A stretch of DNA of 64,000 bases from Arthrobacter_B citreus (GTDB lineage: Bacteria > Actinomycetota > Actinomycetes > Actinomycetales > Micrococcaceae). The stretch is from NCBI RefSeq assembly GCF_042429235.1, contig NZ_JBHMBA010000002.1. One strand, 5' to 3'. Of this stretch, positions 32,584 through 41,147 are shown piece after piece. Each line of letters starts with the position of its first letter. Positions within the stretch are counted from its first letter, which is position 1. The position numbers and the translations under genes were made by a program. The notes under the pieces were generated by a model, which worked only from the letters and a program-made list of their open reading frames with translations, searched no databases and was not told the DNA's origin.

Positions 32584-33606
32584 TCAGGGGCCCACTTTCA
32601 CGGGGGCGCCGGTCAGCAGGGACAGCTGGGCGGCGTCGGCGGCCTGGGACGCAGCCACTGAGTCCTCCGGCGGACACGGGTTGTCGCGCCGGCCCAGGAC
32701 CAGCTCCGCGAAAGCCAGCATTTCCGCTTGGTAGGCCGCGGCGAACCGCTCGGCGAAGGTCCGGTACGGCGGCTGGCCGGGCATCGCGAAATCCGCCTCG
32801 GCGGAACGCACCGCGGCCCGGCCATCCAGGCCCACTGTGACCGAGGACAGGGATCCGCGCAGCTCCAGGCGCACATCATGGCCGGCGCCGTTGTACCGGG
32901 TGGCCGCTACGGTTCCCACTGTGCCATCATCGAGCGTCACCAGCACCAGCCCGGTGTCGATGTCCCCGGCCCGGCCAATGCCGGGGTCTCCATTGTTGGA
33001 GCCGCGGGCATACACCTCCACGATGCTGCGCCCGGTCAGCCACCGCAGGATGTCGAAATCGTGCACTGAGCAGTCGCGGAACAGACCCCCGGACGTGGCC
33101 AGGAAATCCACCGGGGGCGGAACCATGTCTCCGGTGACGGCGGAGAAGGAATGGATCCAACCCAGCTCACCGGCCTCCAGCCGGCGCCGGGCCTCCAGAT
33201 AGCCGGCATCGAACCGCCGCTGGTGTCCCATCTGGACCGTCCCGTGCCGCTCCCGGACGTAGTCCACCACGGGGAGGGCGGCGGTTACATCCAGGGCGAC
33301 GGGTTTTTCGCAGAAGACCGGCACTCCGGCGTCGACTCCTGCCCGGATCAGGTCCGGATGCGTGGGTGTGCCGGCGGCGATCACCAGCCCGTCGATCCCC
33401 CGGTCCAGCAGCTTCGCCACCGAGGGAACAAACTCTGCGTCCAGGCTTTCCGCCACCTGCCGCCCGCGGGCTTCGTCCGGGTCCGTAATCAGCAGGGAAA
33501 TCTCACAGCCCCTGAGCCGGGGATGCCCGGAAAGCGCGGCCAGGTTTCCGGCATGCAGGACACCGATCCGTCCAACACCGGCCAGCCCCAGCCGCAGCGT
33601 CCTCAC
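32584..33606 (-). CDS. Gfo/Idh/MocA dehydrogenase, inositol type
   Basis: NAD(P)-dependent sugar/cyclitol dehydrogenase of 340 residues. The N-terminal Rossmann motif is GLAGVGRIGVLHAGNL. CEKPVALD near residue 95 supplies the catalytic Lys, and FRDCSVHDFDILRW near residue 180 carries the Asp/His pair of the active site. It is the last gene of the ABC-importer operon, so it probably oxidises myo-inositol or an isomer such as scyllo-inositol. A second family member is at 41148-42167. Start ATG at 33606. Confidence 0.92.
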   Translation of the reverse strand: MRTLRLGLAGVGRIGVLHAGNLAALSGHPRLRGCEISLLITDPDEARGRQVAESLDAEFVPSVAKLLDRGIDGLVIAAGTPTHPDLIRAGVDAGVPVFCEKPVALDVTAALPVVDYVRERHGTVQMGHQRRFDAGYLEARRRLEAGELGWIHSFSAVTGDMVPPPVDFLATSGGLFRDCSVHDFDILRWLTGRSIVEVYARGSNNGDPGIGRAGDIDTGLVLVTLDDGTVGTVAATRYNGAGHDVRLELRGSLSSVTVGLDGRAAVRSAEADFAMPGQPPYRTFAERFAAAYQAEMLAFAELVLGRRDNPCPPEDSVAASQAADAAQLSLLTGAPVKVGP

Positions 33607-33651
33607 CCGGTGCCTCCGCGGCAGCTCTTCGCGCCGCCGGATCCCCGGTCC

Positions 33652-34560
33652 CTACGCGCGGCCGGATTCACTGCCGGCCACTTCGGCTTCCACCTCGGCC
33701 ACCACATCCTGGTGGCTGCCCAGTTCCTCCAGTTCGGAGGCCAGCTCTTCCAGTTCCGCGCCTCCGGCCATCTGCGCCGTCAGCTGGCCCAGTGTCACGT
33801 CCTTCTTGTTGTAGTAGCCAATGGACCGGCCGCGCTTGAGCAGCAGGAACCGGTCGCCCACCGGGTACGCGTGGTGGGGGTTGTGGGTAATGAAGATGAC
33901 CCCCAGCCCGCGGTCCCGGGCCTGCAGGATATAACGCAGCACGACGCCGGACTGTTTCACTCCCAGCGCCGCGGTCGGTTCGTCCAGGATCAGGACCTTG
34001 GCGCCGAAGTGCACGGCACGGGCAATCGCCACACACTGGCGCTCGCCGCCGGACAGCTGGCCGATGGGCTGTTCAACGTCGCGCAGGTCAATGCCCATGT
34101 CCTGCAGTTCCTTCCGCGTGATCTCCTTCATCCGCTGCACGTCCAGGCGCTTAAACGGCCCGGCTCCGGTGGTGAGCTCGGAGCCGAGGAAGAAGTTCCG
34201 CCAGATGGGCATCAGGGAGACGACGGCGAGGTCCTGATACACGGCGGCGATGCCCAGGTCCAGGGCCTCCCGGGGCGAGGAAAACCGGCGTTCCTCGCCC
34301 AGGACCGTGAACGTCCCGCCGTCGTGCGGGTGCAGGCCGGCGATGATCTTGATGAGCGTGGATTTCCCCGCGCCGTTGTCCCCCAGCACGCAGGTGACGC
34401 GGCCGGCGTCGACCTCCAGGGTGACATCCCGCAGCGCGATGATGTTGCCGTAGCGCTTGCTGACATCCGCCAGCATGAGCAGGTGCCCGTTGGCGGCGTC
34501 CGTGGCCTCCGGCGCTCCGCCGTCCGGCCGTGCCGCCGCGCCGCTGTCCAGGGTCTCCAT
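33652..34560 (-). CDS. sugar ABC transporter ATP-binding protein, FrcA-like
   Basis: ATPase of 302 residues for the CUT2-type inositol/sugar importer. Walker A is GDNGAGKST at residues 60-68, the Q-loop is VYQDLAVV, the signature is LSGGERQ, and Walker B is VLILDEPTAALG. RbsA-type CUT2 ATPases have two tandem nucleotide-binding domains; this has one, as in FrcA, plus an acidic C-terminal tail rich in Glu. It sits between the permease (15 bases) and the dehydrogenase (45 bases). The ATG at 34560 is preceded by GGAGATCATT. Confidence 0.94.
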   Translation of the reverse strand: METLDSGAAARPDGGAPEATDAANGHLLMLADVSKRYGNIIALRDVTLEVDAGRVTCVLGDNGAGKSTLIKIIAGLHPHDGGTFTVLGEERRFSSPREALDLGIAAVYQDLAVVSLMPIWRNFFLGSELTTGAGPFKRLDVQRMKEITRKELQDMGIDLRDVEQPIGQLSGGERQCVAIARAVHFGAKVLILDEPTAALGVKQSGVVLRYILQARDRGLGVIFITHNPHHAYPVGDRFLLLKRGRSIGYYNKKDVTLGQLTAQMAGGAELEELASELEELGSHQDVVAEVEAEVAGSESGRA

Positions 34561-34575
34561 AATGATCTCCGTCCG

Positions 34576-35622
34576 CTAGCTCTGTTCGGCCCGGCGTTTG
34601 ACCACCAGGTTCACGATGGTGGCCAGCAGCAGCATCAGGCCGAGGAAGAACTTGAACCAGTCCGGGTTCCACTCCGCGTACACGATCCCCTTGTTGGCCA
34701 TGCCGAAAATGAACGCACCGATCGCACCGCCGACGGCGGAGCCGTAACCGCCGGTCAGCAGGCACCCGCCGATGACTGCCGCGATGATGTAGAGGAACTC
34801 GTTGCCGATGCCTTCACCGGACTGGACCGTGGAGAAGGCGAACAGGTTGTGCATGCCCAGCAGCCAGGCACAGAAGCCCACGCCCATGAACAGCCCGATT
34901 TTGGTTTTCACCACCGGGACTCCGACGGCGCGGGCTGCGTAGGCGTCGCCCCCGGAGGCGAAGATCCAGTTCCCGATCCGGGTGCGCAGCAGGATCCAGG
35001 AGGCCACGGCCACCAGTGCGATCCAGATGAACACGGTGATCCGCACGTCCACTCCCCCGATGGTGACCGAGGAAGCGAAGACCGCCTTCGCGGAATCGAA
35101 GCCGTCCATGGTGGAGATCGACGGCGTGGAGACGCTGCCGCCAATGGCCCGGGTGAGACCGAGGTTCAGGCCGGTCAGCATCAGGAAGGTTGCCAGCGTA
35201 ACGATGAAGGAGGGCAGCTTGGTTTTGATCAGGATCCAGCCGTTGATGAAGCCGATGCTCAGCGACATCACCAGTGCCAGCGCCACGCCCACCCACACGT
35301 TCACTGAGAAATACCAGCTGAACAGCGACGCCATCAGCGCCGAGCTGATCACTGCCACGCCGGTGGACAGGTCGAATTCACCGCCGATCATCAGCAGGGA
35401 AACCCCCACCGCCATGATGCCGATGGTCGACGCCCCGTACAGGACGGTGGCGATGGAGCCGGGCTGGAGGAAGATCGGCGCCACGGCCGAAAAGAAGATG
35501 AAAAGTGCGATGGCGCCCACGAGCGCCCCGATTTCCGGCCGCCCCAGCAGCTTGGCGAGCGGGCTTTTGGCGGCGACCCGTTCATCGGCCGCCGGTGCTG
35601 CAACAGTCACTGCATTTGCCAT
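34576..35622 (-). CDS. sugar ABC transporter permease, RbsC-type
   Basis: Inner-membrane subunit of 348 residues with about ten membrane segments. Family features are VLYGASTIGIMAVGVSLLMI near residue 75, GGEFDLSTGVAV near 95 and the GGDAYAARAVGVPV coupling loop near 240. The natural start is the ATG at 35622 (MANAVTVAAP); the upstream open frame overlaps the next gene only in the spacer. It follows the binding-protein gene by 58 bases. Predicted cargo is myo-inositol, judged from the locus and shared operator. Confidence 0.94.
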   Translation of the reverse strand: MANAVTVAAPAADERVAAKSPLAKLLGRPEIGALVGAIALFIFFSAVAPIFLQPGSIATVLYGASTIGIMAVGVSLLMIGGEFDLSTGVAVISSALMASLFSWYFSVNVWVGVALALVMSLSIGFINGWILIKTKLPSFIVTLATFLMLTGLNLGLTRAIGGSVSTPSISTMDGFDSAKAVFASSVTIGGVDVRITVFIWIALVAVASWILLRTRIGNWIFASGGDAYAARAVGVPVVKTKIGLFMGVGFCAWLLGMHNLFAFSTVQSGEGIGNEFLYIIAAVIGGCLLTGGYGSAVGGAIGAFIFGMANKGIVYAEWNPDWFKFFLGLMLLLATIVNLVVKRRAEQS

Positions 35623-35680
35623 GTCAACGGTCGCTTTCTCTGTGCTTGAGCCGTGGCGCGCCGGAAGCGGGATGGCTCCG

Positions 35681-36676
35681 TCAGCGGATGCCGTCTTCTG
35701 CAAACACCGCCACCTGCCCGGCATTCGTGGAGTCGATGATGGTGGGACCGGTCAGCACCGGCTGGCCGCCGCCGATCTGGAATCCGCCGCGGGTGTTTTG
35801 CCACAGCGCATCAACGGCACCGTACCCCTGCATCCATGGCTGCTGGTCGACGGTAAAGATGACTTCGCCGTTGACGATGCGCTCGGCCAGTTCGGCGTTC
35901 AGGTCGAAGGACGCCACCTTCGCGTCGCTGCCGGAGGTTGCAACGGCGTTGAGGATGGTGAGCGTGTACGGGGCGCCCAGGCCAATGACGACGTCGGCGG
36001 CGTCGGTGGTCTGGAGCTTTGCCGTCACGGTCGACTCCACCTGGGTCATGTCGGTCCCCGTCACGTACAGGATTTCCGTTGCCGGAACCTGGGCCTGGAC
36101 ACCGGCGCAGCGGTTCTCCAGCCCGACGTGGCCCTGTTCCTGGATCACGCAGATCGGATGCGTATAACCGTCAGCGGCCAGCCGCTGGCCCACGGCCTCG
36201 CCGGCAAGGCGTTCGTTGGAACCAAAGTGGGTAAAGGCACCCAATTCCGCCGAACGGTCCTCGCCGGCGTTCAGGCTCACCACGGGAATGCCGGCGGCCT
36301 GGGCCTGCTCCAGTGCGGAGGCCACGGCGTCGGGCTTGGCCAGGGTGACGGCAATGCCGTCCACGCCCTGCTGGACTGCCTGTTCAATGAGCTGGGCCTG
36401 CCGGCCGCCTTCGGGATCGGAGAGGTACTGCAGCTCAACGTTGTCCTTCTCCGACGCTTCTTCCGCCCCCTTGCGGACGATGTCCCAGAAGGTGTCCCCG
36501 GGGGCAGCGTGGGTAATCAGGGCAACGGTGATCCGGTCGGTTCCGGCAACTTGGCCACCGCCGTCCCCTCCGGCTTCCGGCTCGCGTCCGCCTGAACCGG
36601 AACAGGCAGTCAGGATGAGGGCCGGAACCAGCATGCCGGTTGCTGAGAGTTTCCGCCAGGAAAGCTTGTGTGACAC
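35681..36676 (-). CDS. sugar ABC transporter binding lipoprotein
   Basis: Periplasmic-type binding protein of 331 residues (pentose/inositol Peripla_BP_4 family). The lipoprotein signal ends at LTAC with Cys25. The domain opens ITVALITHAAPGDTFWDIV, and AVQQGVDGIAVTLAKPDAV near residue 105 is typical. The start is GTG at 36676, with AGGAG six bases upstream; the ATG further upstream lies in the promoter spacer. It is the first gene of the importer operon, and its promoter lies at 36762-36789 beside an operator. Confidence 0.94.
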   Translation of the reverse strand: MSHKLSWRKLSATGMLVPALILTACSGSGGREPEAGGDGGGQVAGTDRITVALITHAAPGDTFWDIVRKGAEEASEKDNVELQYLSDPEGGRQAQLIEQAVQQGVDGIAVTLAKPDAVASALEQAQAAGIPVVSLNAGEDRSAELGAFTHFGSNERLAGEAVGQRLAADGYTHPICVIQEQGHVGLENRCAGVQAQVPATEILYVTGTDMTQVESTVTAKLQTTDAADVVIGLGAPYTLTILNAVATSGSDAKVASFDLNAELAERIVNGEVIFTVDQQPWMQGYGAVDALWQNTRGGFQIGGGQPVLTGPTIIDSTNAGQVAVFAEDGIR

Positions 36677-36761
36677 GAGAGTCTCCTTTGTCTTCGTGAT
36701 CCCGCCCCCAACAAGCGGCCTGCCGGAGGGGGCCATGGGCCCGCTTCAGCTTGGAAGACCA

Positions 36762-36789
36762 AGAATAGCCACCGGCTTCTTGGAGTCAA
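36762..36789 (-). promoter_or_regulatory. promoter of the inositol ABC operon
   Basis: Minus-strand -35 TTGACT (36784-36789) and -10 TATTCT (36762-36767) with a 16-base spacer. It lies 86 bases before the binding-protein start. The operator at 36794-36805 is four bases upstream of the -35. Confidence 0.75.
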
Positions 36790-36793
36790 GCCA

Positions 36794-36805
36794 ATGTCAG
36801 GACAT
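36794..36805. promoter_or_regulatory. GntR operator ATGTCAGGACAT
   Basis: Palindrome ATGTC-AG-GACAT next to the -35 of the ABC operon. Its reverse complement recurs at 36893-36904, and variants lie in the iolB and iolC promoters, so it is probably the binding site of the adjacent GntR/UTRA regulator. Confidence 0.75.
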
Positions 36806-36878
36806 ATTCCCCCAAAGACTCTTCGACTGTTGCGGAAGCCGCCGCGCAGGCAGCCCGAAAGCCGGGTGGGTCCGCTGT

Positions 36879-36904
36879 TACAATCAGGAAAAATGTCCTG
36901 ACAT
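36879..36904 (+). promoter_or_regulatory. gntR promoter -10 with operator ATGTCCTGACAT
   Basis: A plausible -10 TACAAT (36879-36884) is followed by the palindrome ATGTCCTGACAT at 36893-36904, at the expected start of transcription. This is the reverse complement of the site at 36794-36805, which implies autoregulation. No clear -35 is present. Confidence 0.65.
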
Positions 36905-36978
36905 GGAGATGCGCTTCGGGTGATGTTCCGGTGCATCGTCCGGGGGCAGCAGCAGGCAAGCACGTGAAGGAGCGGCAC

Positions 36979-37719
36979 ATGGGCGCTGAACTCAACATCC
37001 CGATCGACCGGTCCTCACCGGTGCCGCTGTATCACCAGGTTGTCCAGGGCATAGAAGCAGCGATCCACAGCGGTGCCCTGGAGTACGGATCACGCCTGGA
37101 CAACGAAATTGAGCTGGCCGCCAAGCTGAAACTGTCCCGCCCCACCATGCGCAAGGCCATGGATGAGCTGGTCCGCTCGGGGCTGCTCGTGCGGAAGCGG
37201 GGCGTCGGCACCCAGGTGGTGTCCAGTCAGGTTCGGCGCCGGCTGGAGCTGTCCAGCTTGTACGACGACCTGCAGCGCGGCGGCCAGAAGCCGTCCACTG
37301 AAGTGCTGGAATTCCGGCACGGGCCGGCTGAGCCCGAGATTGCCCGGACGTTGGAATTGCCGGACGGCGTCAATGTTTATCACGTAAAGAGACTGCGCAG
37401 TGTGGGCGGCAAACCCCTGGCACTGATGGAAAACTGGGTCCGGAATGACATCACCGAGATCACCGAGGATGCGCTCCGCCGGGACGGCCTGTATCAGATC
37501 CTTCGGAACGCCGGCGTGAACTTCCGGCTGGCAACCCAGCGGGTGGGTGCCACGGTTGCGGATGCCAGGCAGGCAGATTTGCTGCACACGTCGCCCGGCG
37601 CGGCCCTGGTCACGATGGAACGCACCGCAGTGGACGACGCCGGCCGGAATGTGGAGACCGGACGCCATGTGTACCGGGGCGACTCCTACAGCTTTGAAAT
37701 GACGCTGGTCCAGTCCTAA
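36979..37719 (+). CDS. GntR/UTRA regulator of inositol genes
   Basis: HutC-type GntR regulator of 246 residues. The winged helix-turn-helix is at residues 15-80 (PLYHQVVQGIEAAIHSGALE, KLSRPTMRKAMDELVRSGLL) and the UTRA effector domain is at about 100-235 (VYHVKRLRSVGGKPLALMEN). The ATG at 36979 follows AAGGAG at seven bases; the open frame upstream has no support. Lying between the ABC operon and iolB, it probably represses both and the iolC operon until an inositol catabolite binds. It is unrelated to the DeoR-type IolR of Bacillus. Confidence 0.92.
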   Translation: MGAELNIPIDRSSPVPLYHQVVQGIEAAIHSGALEYGSRLDNEIELAAKLKLSRPTMRKAMDELVRSGLLVRKRGVGTQVVSSQVRRRLELSSLYDDLQRGGQKPSTEVLEFRHGPAEPEIARTLELPDGVNVYHVKRLRSVGGKPLALMENWVRNDITEITEDALRRDGLYQILRNAGVNFRLATQRVGATVADARQADLLHTSPGAALVTMERTAVDDAGRNVETGRHVYRGDSYSFEMTLVQS

Positions 37720-37726
37720 CCGTCCG

Positions 37727-37755
37727 TTGACAGGACATCAGGACATGGCAAGAAT
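37727..37755 (+). promoter_or_regulatory. iolB promoter with overlapping operator
   Basis: -35 TTGACA (37727-37732) and -10 AAGAAT (37750-37755) with a 17-base spacer. The GntR-like motif TGACAGGACA (37728-37737) overlaps the -35, and a further CAGGACAT half-site (37739-37746) lies in the spacer. Binding here would block RNA polymerase. Confidence 0.8.
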
Positions 37756-37800
37756 CGACGGGACTTTTCCGTCTGTCCGCCGACACCAAAGGAGCACCTC

Positions 37801-38703
37801 ATGCCGGAAACATCTCAGTGGGTTTATCCCTCGGGCTCAGCCAGCGAGGGCGTATGGCAGACTTCGCTGGGCGCCGCCGACAGCGCCGTGAAGGTTCCGG
37901 GATGGGCCCACACCGGCATCAAGGTCGCGTCCCTTGCTCCCGGCCAGTCCGTGACGCTGTCCGGCGGGCAGGAGGAACGCCTGGTCATTCCCCTCGAGGG
38001 AGCCTGCACCGTCACTGCCGACGGCACAAAGTATGAACTCCGCGGCAGACGCTCGGTCTTTGCCGGACCCACTGACGTCCTGTACTCCGGGGTCGGCACT
38101 CCCCTGACCCTTTCCTCGGAGGACGGCGGACGGTTTGCCATTGCCCTGGCGCCGGCATCCGCCAGCTACCCGGTCCGGCTGGTCACTGCCGAGGAAACAC
38201 CGCGGGAACTGCGCGGATCCGGGGTGTGCTCGCGCCAGGTCCACAACTTCGGCACGCCGGGAACGCTTGAGGCGGACCGCTTCATCGTCTGCGAGGTCAT
38301 CACCCCGGCCGGCAACTGGTCTTCCTATCCCCCGCACAAGCATGACGAGGAGAAGGACGGCGAAACCAGCCTGGAGGAGATTTACTACTTCGAGACACAG
38401 ACAGCTGCCGGGGCGCCGGCATCCCCAGGTGCGGACCCCATGGGATATGCGCGGGTTTACGCCTCAGACGAGCGGCCCATCGATGTCAGTGCCGAGGTGC
38501 GCACCGGCGACGTCGTCCTGGTCCCCTATGGCTGGCATGGTCCCGCCATGGCGGTGCCGGGCTACGACCTGTACTACCTCAACGTGATGGCCGGTCCCGG
38601 CCGGGTGCGGGAGTGGCTGATCAGCGACGACCCGCACCACGGCTGGATCCGGCAAACCTGGGACAGCGAGCCCATGGATCCGCGGCTTCCCTTCACCTCC
38701 TAG
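37801..38703 (+). CDS. iolB: 5-deoxy-glucuronate isomerase
   Basis: Converts 5-deoxy-D-glucuronate to 2-deoxy-5-keto-D-gluconate in myo-inositol breakdown. The 300-residue length fits IolB. The double cupin is visible: the metal-binding histidines lie in WSSYPPHKHDEE near residue 178, and EEIYYFETQ, VLVPYGWHGPAMAVPGYDLY and YYLNVMAG follow. AAGGAG six bases upstream supports the ATG at 37801. It is transcribed alone, opposite to the rest of the iol genes; its stop overlaps that of the convergent sugar porter by the palindrome CTAG. Confidence 0.97.
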   Translation: MPETSQWVYPSGSASEGVWQTSLGAADSAVKVPGWAHTGIKVASLAPGQSVTLSGGQEERLVIPLEGACTVTADGTKYELRGRRSVFAGPTDVLYSGVGTPLTLSSEDGGRFAIALAPASASYPVRLVTAEETPRELRGSGVCSRQVHNFGTPGTLEADRFIVCEVITPAGNWSSYPPHKHDEEKDGETSLEEIYYFETQTAAGAPASPGADPMGYARVYASDERPIDVSAEVRTGDVVLVPYGWHGPAMAVPGYDLYYLNVMAGPGRVREWLISDDPHHGWIRQTWDSEPMDPRLPFTS

Positions 38704-40190
38704 CCAAGGGCCGGAGCGACCGTGGGACCCTGCCGGCGCAGGGCTGCGGCGTCCCGGGTGTGGAACTGCTCTTCCAGTTCCTCCAGCGACTTCCCCCTGG
38801 TTTCGGGAAGGTAGGCCTTCACGAACAGCACGGCAAAGACGCCCAATCCCGCGAACAGGAAGAAGGTTCCGGAAATCCCGATGGCTGCGGTGAGCACCGG
38901 GAAGCTGAATCCGACGGCGAAATTGACCATCCAGAGGATGAACGCGGTGCTGCCCATGCCCAGTCCGCGGATCCGCAGCGGGAAAATTTCCGAGAGCATC
39001 AGCCACGTGACCGGGGAAATGGCTCCCTGCTGGAAAGCGAGGAACGAAACAGTCAGCGCCAGGATCACGAATCCGCGCCCGGTTCCCTCGGGCAGCACCA
39101 GGGAGAAGACCCCGATCAGGGCGAGCACCACGATGGTGCCCATTTGTCCGATCATCAGCATCGGACGCCGTCCCACCCGGCCAAGGAGCCAAATGCCGAC
39201 AAAAGTTGCCAGCACCGAGATCACTCCGTTGGCAATGTTGGCCGTCAGCGCCGCTTCGGTGCCGAATCCGGATGACTTCAGGATTTCCGTTCCATAGTAC
39301 ATGATCGAGTTCACGCCGGTGATCTGCTGGCAGATGGCGACGCCGACGCCGATAAGGAAGATCCGGCGCATCCACGGCACGTTGAGATCCCGGATGGATC
39401 CCTTTTTGGCTTCATAGTCCTCCCGGGCCAAATGCCGGACCTCGTCGAATTCCTTGCGGGCGGTGGCTTCCGTGCGGATTTTCTTCAGCACCTCGAAGGC
39501 TTCGGGGAAGCTCCCGATCGAGGCAAGCCAGCGAGGGCTTTCCGGCACCCGCAGCATCCCCAGCCACAACCCGATGGCCGGCAGGGTGGCCAGCACCAGC
39601 ATCCAGCGCCAGATGCCGAGGTTCTCACCCCAGATGTTGCCCAGCACGGCATTGGTGATGAAGGCCAGCAGCTGACCGGAGACAATCATCAGTTCGTTCC
39701 GGGTCACCATCTGGCCACGCAGGTGTGCCGGTGACATCTCGGCAAGGAACACCGGAACCATGGCCGATGCTCCACCCACGGCCAGCCCGAGGATAAACCG
39801 GAACATCACAGTGATTTCCACATTCGGCGCCAGCGATACGCCGATGGTGCCCAGCAGGAAGACGGCGGCCAGTCCCATGATCAGCCGGCGCCGGCCGAAC
39901 CGGTCCGCGAGCCGTCCGCCGGTGATGGCGCCGAACGCCGCCCCCACCAGCAGTGAACTGGTCACTAGGCCGGTGGTGACCGGCGTCAGGCCAAGGTCCT
40001 CCTCCATGAAGGGCAGGGCGCCGTTGATGACGCCGGTGTCGTACCCGAACAGCAGGCCGCCGAGGGTGCTGACGGCGGCGATCCGCTTCAGCTGCCTGTT
40101 GGGTTTCCGTTCATCATCCGGCCCGGCCTGTCCGGTCCCGGCAGGACTGTCGGGCTGAAGTTCCTCGTTGGGCTGGCTGGTCGCACTCAT
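38700..40190 (-). CDS. iolT: MFS sugar porter, probable inositol transporter
   Basis: Major facilitator carrier of 496 residues with twelve membrane segments. Sugar-porter signatures are visible: GGLLFGYDTGVINGAL near residue 45, GGRLADRFGRRR between segments 2 and 3, VPESPRWL near residue 225 and PETRGKSLEELEE after the last segment. Placement as the last gene of the iolC operon, with a four-base overlap (ATGA) with iolH, supports a role as proton-linked inositol importer. The locus thus encodes two uptake systems. The name iolT is by context. Confidence 0.9.
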   Translation of the reverse strand: MSATSQPNEELQPDSPAGTGQAGPDDERKPNRQLKRIAAVSTLGGLLFGYDTGVINGALPFMEEDLGLTPVTTGLVTSSLLVGAAFGAITGGRLADRFGRRRLIMGLAAVFLLGTIGVSLAPNVEITVMFRFILGLAVGGASAMVPVFLAEMSPAHLRGQMVTRNELMIVSGQLLAFITNAVLGNIWGENLGIWRWMLVLATLPAIGLWLGMLRVPESPRWLASIGSFPEAFEVLKKIRTEATARKEFDEVRHLAREDYEAKKGSIRDLNVPWMRRIFLIGVGVAICQQITGVNSIMYYGTEILKSSGFGTEAALTANIANGVISVLATFVGIWLLGRVGRRPMLMIGQMGTIVVLALIGVFSLVLPEGTGRGFVILALTVSFLAFQQGAISPVTWLMLSEIFPLRIRGLGMGSTAFILWMVNFAVGFSFPVLTAAIGISGTFFLFAGLGVFAVLFVKAYLPETRGKSLEELEEQFHTRDAAALRRQGPTVAPALG

Positions 40191-41134
40191 GGTTCCTCCG
40201 TTCCTTCCCGGTCTCCCCCGTGTCTTCCCCCGTGTCCTCCCGCATGTCCTCCCCCGTGTCCTCCCCCGTAACCGCCGGCCAGATCCTTCATAGCGGCCAA
40301 TTGATAGCGCGATACGTCGGCGGCATTCTCGTTTTCGGCAAAAACGCTCGAGACCATCACCGTTTCCGGCCGGTCCAGGAAGCCGTTGCCGGCCAGCGCC
40401 CCAAAGAGCTCCGGCCAGTCCACATCGCCGTCGCCAATTTTCAGGTGCTGATGCACCCGCACCGAGTTGCCCGGCGGGTTGGTGATGTAGCGCAGCCCCG
40501 ATGACGCGGTGTGGTTCATGGTGTCGGCAATGTGGACCACCCGCAGGCGCTCCCCGGCAGCGGCGATGATGTCAGCCGGCGGGTCCACCATGTGAAAGGT
40601 ATGGGCAGCCACATAGACCATGCCAAGATTCGGGGAGTTCACGCCGCGGATAACCCGCCATGCGGCGATGCCTTCCTCCACAAAGTCATCCGGATGCGGG
40701 TCGATGGCCACGTGCACCCCCTCACGTTCAAAGAGCGGCACCAGTTCCTCCATCGACCGGTAAAACGCCGCCTCGGATTCCTCCGGCTGCTCGGGCCGGC
40801 CGCCAAACTCGGTGTTCAGCTGGGTAACGCCGAGGTCGACGGCGATCTGCACCGCGCGTTTCCAGTAGCCGACGGCGGCCTGCCGCAGGTTTTCGTCCGG
40901 TGAGGACCAGCGCAGCACAGGCAGGACCGAGGCGATTTCCACCGAGGCTTCGGCGCAGGCCTTCCGCAGATCCGCCACCAGGGCGTCGTCGGCCTTGGGA
41001 TGGGTGAAGAAGGGCAGCACATCGGGATGCGGGGTGAGCTGGAGATACTCATAGCCAAGTTCAGCAGCCAGGCGTGGAAAGTCCAGCACGCCGTGGGTGC
41101 GGTGGAACGGGGTGGGGTCCAGGGCAATTTTCAT
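40187..41134 (-). CDS. iolH: TIM-barrel isomerase/epimerase family, IolH-like
   Basis: Xylose-isomerase-like TIM-barrel protein of 315 residues, matching IolH in position and sequence. Metal-binding residues are suggested by LNTEFGG near residue 110, AIDPHPDDF near 145, VYVAAHTFHM near 180 and RVVHIADTMNH near 210. The role of IolH is not settled; it is dispensable in some organisms. The C-terminal 25 residues are a Gly/His repeat (GGGHGGGHAGGHGGRHGG), encoded by near-repeats of CTCCCCCGTGTC-like units at 40215-40270. Start ATG at 41134. Confidence 0.88.
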   Translation of the reverse strand: MKIALDPTPFHRTHGVLDFPRLAAELGYEYLQLTPHPDVLPFFTHPKADDALVADLRKACAEASVEIASVLPVLRWSSPDENLRQAAVGYWKRAVQIAVDLGVTQLNTEFGGRPEQPEESEAAFYRSMEELVPLFEREGVHVAIDPHPDDFVEEGIAAWRVIRGVNSPNLGMVYVAAHTFHMVDPPADIIAAAGERLRVVHIADTMNHTASSGLRYITNPPGNSVRVHQHLKIGDGDVDWPELFGALAGNGFLDRPETVMVSSVFAENENAADVSRYQLAAMKDLAGGYGGGHGGGHAGGHGGRHGGDREGTEEP

Positions 41135-41147
41135 CGGAAGCCCTTCC

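Noticed and set aside
33151..35307. 718-codon plus-strand open frame
   Set aside because: Antisense to the dehydrogenase, ATPase and permease genes, which have clear domains. Arg/Gln/His-rich, no domain.
34982..36595. 537-codon plus-strand open frame
   Set aside because: Antisense to the ABC permease and binding-protein genes; no domain or ribosome binding site.
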